A DNA stretch of 8,458 nt from an uncultured Rhodospirillaceae bacterium (GTDB lineage: Bacteria > Pseudomonadota > Alphaproteobacteria > MPNO01): assembly GCA_937916005.1 (NCBI GenBank), contig CALGIA010000427.1, forward strand, positions 1-8,458, given 5' to 3'. The first letter of the stretch is position 1, and every line of letters begins with the position of its first letter. This document shows, piece by piece, positions 5,981 to 8,458 of the stretch. The translations under genes and the position numbers were made by a program. Below the pieces are notes generated by a model that had not been told where the DNA came from, made no database searches, and saw only the letters and a list, made by a program, of their open reading frames with translations.

Positions 5981-7675
5981 ATGAAAAATACACTCGACGG
6001 CGGTGAAGCCATTCTTGAAGCATGCCGCAGACTCGGCGTCGATTATATCGTGTCGTCACCCGGGACCGAATGGGCCCCCGTATGGGAGGCCATGGCCAAC
6101 CAAATGCAGGCGGGGCTGGCCGGCCCCAAATTCATGGATGTCTGGCATGAGACCCTGGCGGTCAATATCGCCTCCGGCTACACCAAGGTGACCGGGAAAC
6201 CGCAATGCGTGCTGCTGCATGCCGGGTCCGGGCTTTTGCAGGGCACCATGGGTATTCATGGCGCGTTGTTGAGCAGCATTCCCATGGTGGTGATCTCGGG
6301 CGAGACCATGACCTATGGCGAAGACGCCGAATTCGATCCGGGCGCCCAGTGGGTCAATAATCTCAGCGTCGTCGGCGGCACCACCCGCATGGTCGAACCG
6401 ATGGTGAAATTTTCGACCCAGGCCGGAAGCACCCATACGATTTATGAAAGCGTGATCCGGGCCGGCGAAATGGCGCAACGGTCGCCGGTTGGGCCTACCT
6501 ATCTCAGCGTGTCGACCGAGACCCTGATGGAAGAATGGAATCCCCCGGAAAATCCGCGTGACGTCCCGCCCGCGCCCAAATTGCATACGGCGCCGGAAGA
6601 TATCCAGAAGCTTGCCGCCCTGATCGTCAAGGCGAAAAATCCGGTGGTGCTGACCGAGGCCGGCGGGCGCGATCCGGAAGGCTTCAAGGCGATGGTCCGG
6701 TTGAGCGAACTGGCGGCCCTGCCCGTGGTGGAAAACCGCGGCTCTTTGTTCGCCAATTTCCCCAAAGATCACCCCATGCATCAGGGATCCGATTTCGATG
6801 TATTCAAGGGCGATGCGGATCTGGTGATCGTGGTCAGCGCGCGCGCGCCGTGGTATCCGCCGAGCGATTGCCCGCCCAATGCGGACATTGCGATTATCGA
6901 CGAGACGCCCCACCGGCCGTTCATGGTGTATCAGAGCCTGCAGGCCAATCTGTATCTGGAAGGGGATATCGCCCGCACATTGCAGGACCTGGCCGATGCG
7001 GTTGAAGCCATTGGCGTCGATTCCGCAGCAATCGAGGCGCGCCGCGCCCGCCTGATCCAGTCCCATGATGCGATCCAGGAGGCCAATCGCGCGATACAGG
7101 CCGAGGCGCGCACAAAGACTCCGATCGATCAGGTCTGGCTGACGGCCTGTTTGAACGAGGTCATGCCCGACAACACCATCTATGTGGATGAGGTCACCAC
7201 CCATACGGGGATGTTGCGACGGCATTTGAACTATACCAGGCCGCAGAGCCTGTTCTCCCGCCAGGGCGGGTTGGGGCAGGGGCTTGGTCTGTCGCTCGGC
7301 GTGAAGCTGGGTAGCCCGGGCCGGCCGGTTGTCACGCTGATCGGCGATGGCGCATTTTTGTACAACCCGGTGCTCCAGGCTCTGGGCGCTGCGCGGGATT
7401 ACAATCTTCCCACCATGGCCGTGATTTACAACAACAAGAAATATCAAGCCATGCAGGGTATGCATCTGACCATGTACCCGGATGGAACCGCCGTTGAGAC
7501 GGATAACTTCCATGGCACCCATATCAACGCCCCGGATTTCGTCAAAATTGCCGAAGCTTTCGGCGCCTATGGCGAAATGGTTACGGACCCGGAACAGGTA
7601 CAGGACGCGCTGCGTCGTGGGCTCGAAGCGATCAATGGCGGCAAATCCGCCATCATCAACGTGGTAATCAGCTAA
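5981..7675 (+). CDS. Thiamine-diphosphate-dependent enzyme (acetolactate synthase / benzoylformate decarboxylase-like)
   Basis: This ThDP enzyme has the three-domain layout of acetolactate synthases, 2-oxoacid decarboxylases and related lyases: PYR domain about 1-170, central domain about 190-320, PP domain about 365-560 of 564 residues. The N-terminal domain has the cofactor-activating glutamate in VWHETLAV (about residue 57). The C-terminal domain has the ThDP/Mg motif starting with GDG (455-457) and ending 26 residues later with NN (484-485), the spacing expected of the family. The ATG at 5981 is preferred because a GGTGGGA lies at 5966-5972 and an extended -10 just upstream would start transcription beyond the alternative ATG at 5951, which would add ten residues. 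The acyl-CoA synthetase gene is divergent. The real reaction (decarboxylation, carboligation or C-C cleavage) cannot be inferred, and there is no small regulatory subunit beside it, which argues against a biosynthetic IlvB role. Confidence 0.9.
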   Translation: MKNTLDGGEAILEACRRLGVDYIVSSPGTEWAPVWEAMANQMQAGLAGPKFMDVWHETLAVNIASGYTKVTGKPQCVLLHAGSGLLQGTMGIHGALLSSIPMVVISGETMTYGEDAEFDPGAQWVNNLSVVGGTTRMVEPMVKFSTQAGSTHTIYESVIRAGEMAQRSPVGPTYLSVSTETLMEEWNPPENPRDVPPAPKLHTAPEDIQKLAALIVKAKNPVVLTEAGGRDPEGFKAMVRLSELAALPVVENRGSLFANFPKDHPMHQGSDFDVFKGDADLVIVVSARAPWYPPSDCPPNADIAIIDETPHRPFMVYQSLQANLYLEGDIARTLQDLADAVEAIGVDSAAIEARRARLIQSHDAIQEANRAIQAEARTKTPIDQVWLTACLNEVMPDNTIYVDEVTTHTGMLRRHLNYTRPQSLFSRQGGLGQGLGLSLGVKLGSPGRPVVTLIGDGAFLYNPVLQALGAARDYNLPTMAVIYNNKKYQAMQGMHLTMYPDGTAVETDNFHGTHINAPDFVKIAEAFGAYGEMVTDPEQVQDALRRGLEAINGGKSAIINVVIS

Positions 7676-7696
7676 GCGACCCGCACGAAACGGATA

Positions 7697-7728
7697 GGGC
7701 GGGGGCCGGTTAAGCCCGGCTTCCGCCC
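7697..7728. terminator. Long GC hairpin between convergent genes
   Basis: GGGCGG (7697-7702) pairs with CCGCCC (7723-7728), GG (7703-7704) faces TT (7721-7722) as G-U pairs, and GCCGG (7705-7709) pairs with CCGGC (7716-7720) around a six-base loop: a 13-pair stem. It starts 22 bases after the ThDP gene stop and lies about 40 bases beyond the higA stop. No T-tract follows on either strand, so it may end transcription poorly or protect 3' ends. The rest of the 94-bp gap shows nothing notable. Confidence 0.5.
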
Positions 7729-7769
7729 ACGTCGCTGCGGTTCCCCAGTTTCATTATGATATTCTGCCT

Positions 7770-8057
7770 TCACGCGGCCTTGATCCGCTTCACCTTGATT
7801 TTTCGTTCCAGGTCACGCGATTGGGCGAGATCAAAGGACATTTGCATGCCGAGCCAGGTTTCCGCGGTTGAGCCGAACGCCTTGGAGAGGCGGTAAGCCA
7901 TTTCGATCGAAACGGATGCCTTTTCGTTCGCCAAGTTGGAAAGGGTTTGGCGTCCGACGCCCAACCTCTTCGCACCCTCGGTGATCGATAGGCCCAAGGG
8001 GTCCAGACATTCTTCGCGCACAATGGCGCCCGGATGCACAGGGTTCTTCATCGCCAT
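7770..8057 (-). CDS. higA: HigA-type XRE-family antitoxin
   Basis: This 95-residue protein is the antitoxin of a HigBA type II addiction module. NPVHPGAIVREECLDPLGLS is the characteristic HigA/VapI N-terminus, followed by a helix-turn-helix of the Cro/cI type (about 24-65) with ITEGAKRLGVGRQTLSNLAN as its first helices. STAETWLGMQMSFDLAQ is the typical C-terminal signature. It should bind and neutralise the HigB toxin and repress the shared promoter. The first ATG is chosen because AGGAG lies eight bases upstream on the minus strand, overlapping the higB stop; a second in-frame ATG two codons later is less well placed. It follows higB by 11 bases, giving the toxin-first order typical of HigBA. 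Its lysine-rich end (KIKVKRIKAA) is somewhat unusual. Confidence 0.95.
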   Translation of the reverse strand: MAMKNPVHPGAIVREECLDPLGLSITEGAKRLGVGRQTLSNLANEKASVSIEMAYRLSKAFGSTAETWLGMQMSFDLAQSRDLERKIKVKRIKAA

Positions 8058-8068
8058 GTCAGGAACTC

Positions 8069-8347
8069 CTAATGATAATCCATATAATCGACATCTAACG
8101 CATGCCCGTTCTCAAACCGAAAAGTTACACGCCAGTTACCCGAAACCGAAACTGCATAATAACTCTTCAGTTTGCCTTTGAGCCGGTGCAGTCGAAAGCC
8201 GGGAAGGTCCATTCCTTCTGGCCCGCGACTTCGATCCAATGCAGTCAGAATTCGGTCAATCTTTTGGACGTGGCCCGGCGCAATTTTCGTCGGTCGCCCA
8301 CCTTCGTAAAGGGCTTTCAGGCCACGATGGCGGGATGATTCAATCAC
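8069..8347 (-). CDS. higB: HigB-type RelE-superfamily toxin (ribosome-dependent mRNase)
   Basis: Read from the GTG at 8347, this is a 92-residue HigB toxin of the RelE/ParE superfamily, which cuts mRNA on the ribosome. The family core is complete: FRLHRLKG (51-58), SGNWRVTFRF (69-78) and a C-terminal DVDYMDYH. His54, Lys57, Asn71, Arg73, Asp90, Tyr91 and His92 fall at the same numbers as the active-site residues I recall for Proteus vulgaris HigB, which supports both an intact toxin and this start. A TTG six bases upstream would add two residues but lies inside the promoter start region. No ribosome binding site precedes the GTG, while a promoter is positioned to start transcription on it, so a leaderless mRNA is likely. 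It heads an operon with higA, whose start is 11 bases past the higB stop. Confidence 0.95.
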   Translation of the reverse strand: MIESSRHRGLKALYEGGRPTKIAPGHVQKIDRILTALDRSRGPEGMDLPGFRLHRLKGKLKSYYAVSVSGNWRVTFRFENGHALDVDYMDYH

Positions 8348-8353
8348 CTGCAA

Positions 8354-8382
8354 AGTGTATGGTGTCGATCGACAATTGTCAA
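8354..8382 (-). promoter_or_regulatory. higBA promoter with overlapping palindromic operators
   Basis: On the minus strand TTGACA (8377-8382), a perfect -35, is followed by a 17-base spacer and TACACT (8354-8359), four of six matches to the -10. Seven bases further on is the GTG of higB. The spacer is filled by two overlapping perfect palindromes, TGTCGATCGACA (8363-8374) and GACAATTGTC (8371-8380). HigA antitoxins repress their own promoter through inverted repeats, so these are likely operators. The -35 overlaps the stop codon of the upstream membrane-protein gene. Confidence 0.72.
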
Positions 8383-8458
8383 TATTTCCGCGCTTCCTCG
8401 ATCACCGCGTTGAGTTGCGCGCCGAAGACCACGATGGCGCTGATGATGAAAAAGAACA
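8379..8458 (-). CDS. C-terminal end of a YihY/BrkB-type membrane protein (partial)
   Basis: The minus strand is open from the window edge to a TGA at 8379-8381 and encodes 25 residues: a hydrophobic run FFFIISAIVVFGAQLNAVIE and a charged tail EEARKY. The end of a membrane helix leading into GAxLNAxIE is the usual C-terminus of YihY/virulence factor BrkB (formerly ribonuclease BN) family membrane proteins. Only the last part is present and the rest lies beyond the right edge, so the assignment rests on one short motif. It runs in the same direction as higBA, and its stop codon lies inside the higB -35 hexamer, so some read-through into higBA is possible. Confidence 0.68.
   Translation of the reverse strand, partial: FFFIISAIVVFGAQLNAVIEEARKY

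Noticed and set aside
6056..7522. 488-codon antisense ORF over the ThDP enzyme gene
   Set aside because: It is a shadow caused by GC-rich third codon positions. The sense strand encodes all ThDP motifs, and the antisense product is histidine-rich low-complexity sequence.
8069..8353. TTG at 8353 as the higB start
   Set aside because: It falls between the -10 and the predicted transcription start, adds two residues not expected in the family, and shifts the active-site numbering away from the standard.

Overview
The window looks like a piece of a GC-rich proteobacterial chromosome, most likely alphaproteobacterial. This is an inference from gene families, coding style and a GANTC site beside DnaA-box-like motifs; no rRNA or tRNA is present to confirm it. 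It holds five complete metabolic genes, one complete type II toxin-antitoxin pair, the tail of a membrane-protein gene and about 1.2 kb of structured non-coding DNA.

Positions 1-1238 hold no convincing complete gene. An AT-rich stretch (about 60-120) is followed by helically phased GTGGAT cores and one TTATNCACA DnaA box, an origin-like arrangement. Next comes a degenerate tandem array, about 252-1045, of roughly eight units of 93-96 bp. It ends exactly at a strong branched hairpin followed by a T-tract (1039-1112), so the array may be transcribed as a non-coding RNA. The unit length is not a multiple of three and drifts, so the long ORFs across the array on both strands are taken as chance openings.

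Positions 1239-7675 form a catabolic-looking cluster: two amidohydrolase-2 family enzymes (+), a convergent operon of an acyl-CoA synthetase followed by a luciferase-like flavin monooxygenase (-), and a divergent thiamine-diphosphate enzyme (+). The first amidohydrolase resembles the ACMSD/decarboxylase group and the second the 2-pyrone-4,6-dicarboxylate lactonase group. CoA activation, flavin-dependent oxygenation, ThDP-dependent C-C cleavage or decarboxylation, and amidohydrolase ring opening or decarboxylation would fit breakdown of an oxygenated cyclic or aromatic compound. The substrate cannot be read from the sequence.

Positions 7676-8458 hold a convergent hairpin, then higA and higB (-, order higB-higA), then the last codons of a YihY/BrkB-type membrane protein (-). 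The higB promoter is well formed, overlaps the stop codon of the upstream gene, contains two palindromes, and places the transcription start on the GTG start codon, predicting a leaderless toxin mRNA.
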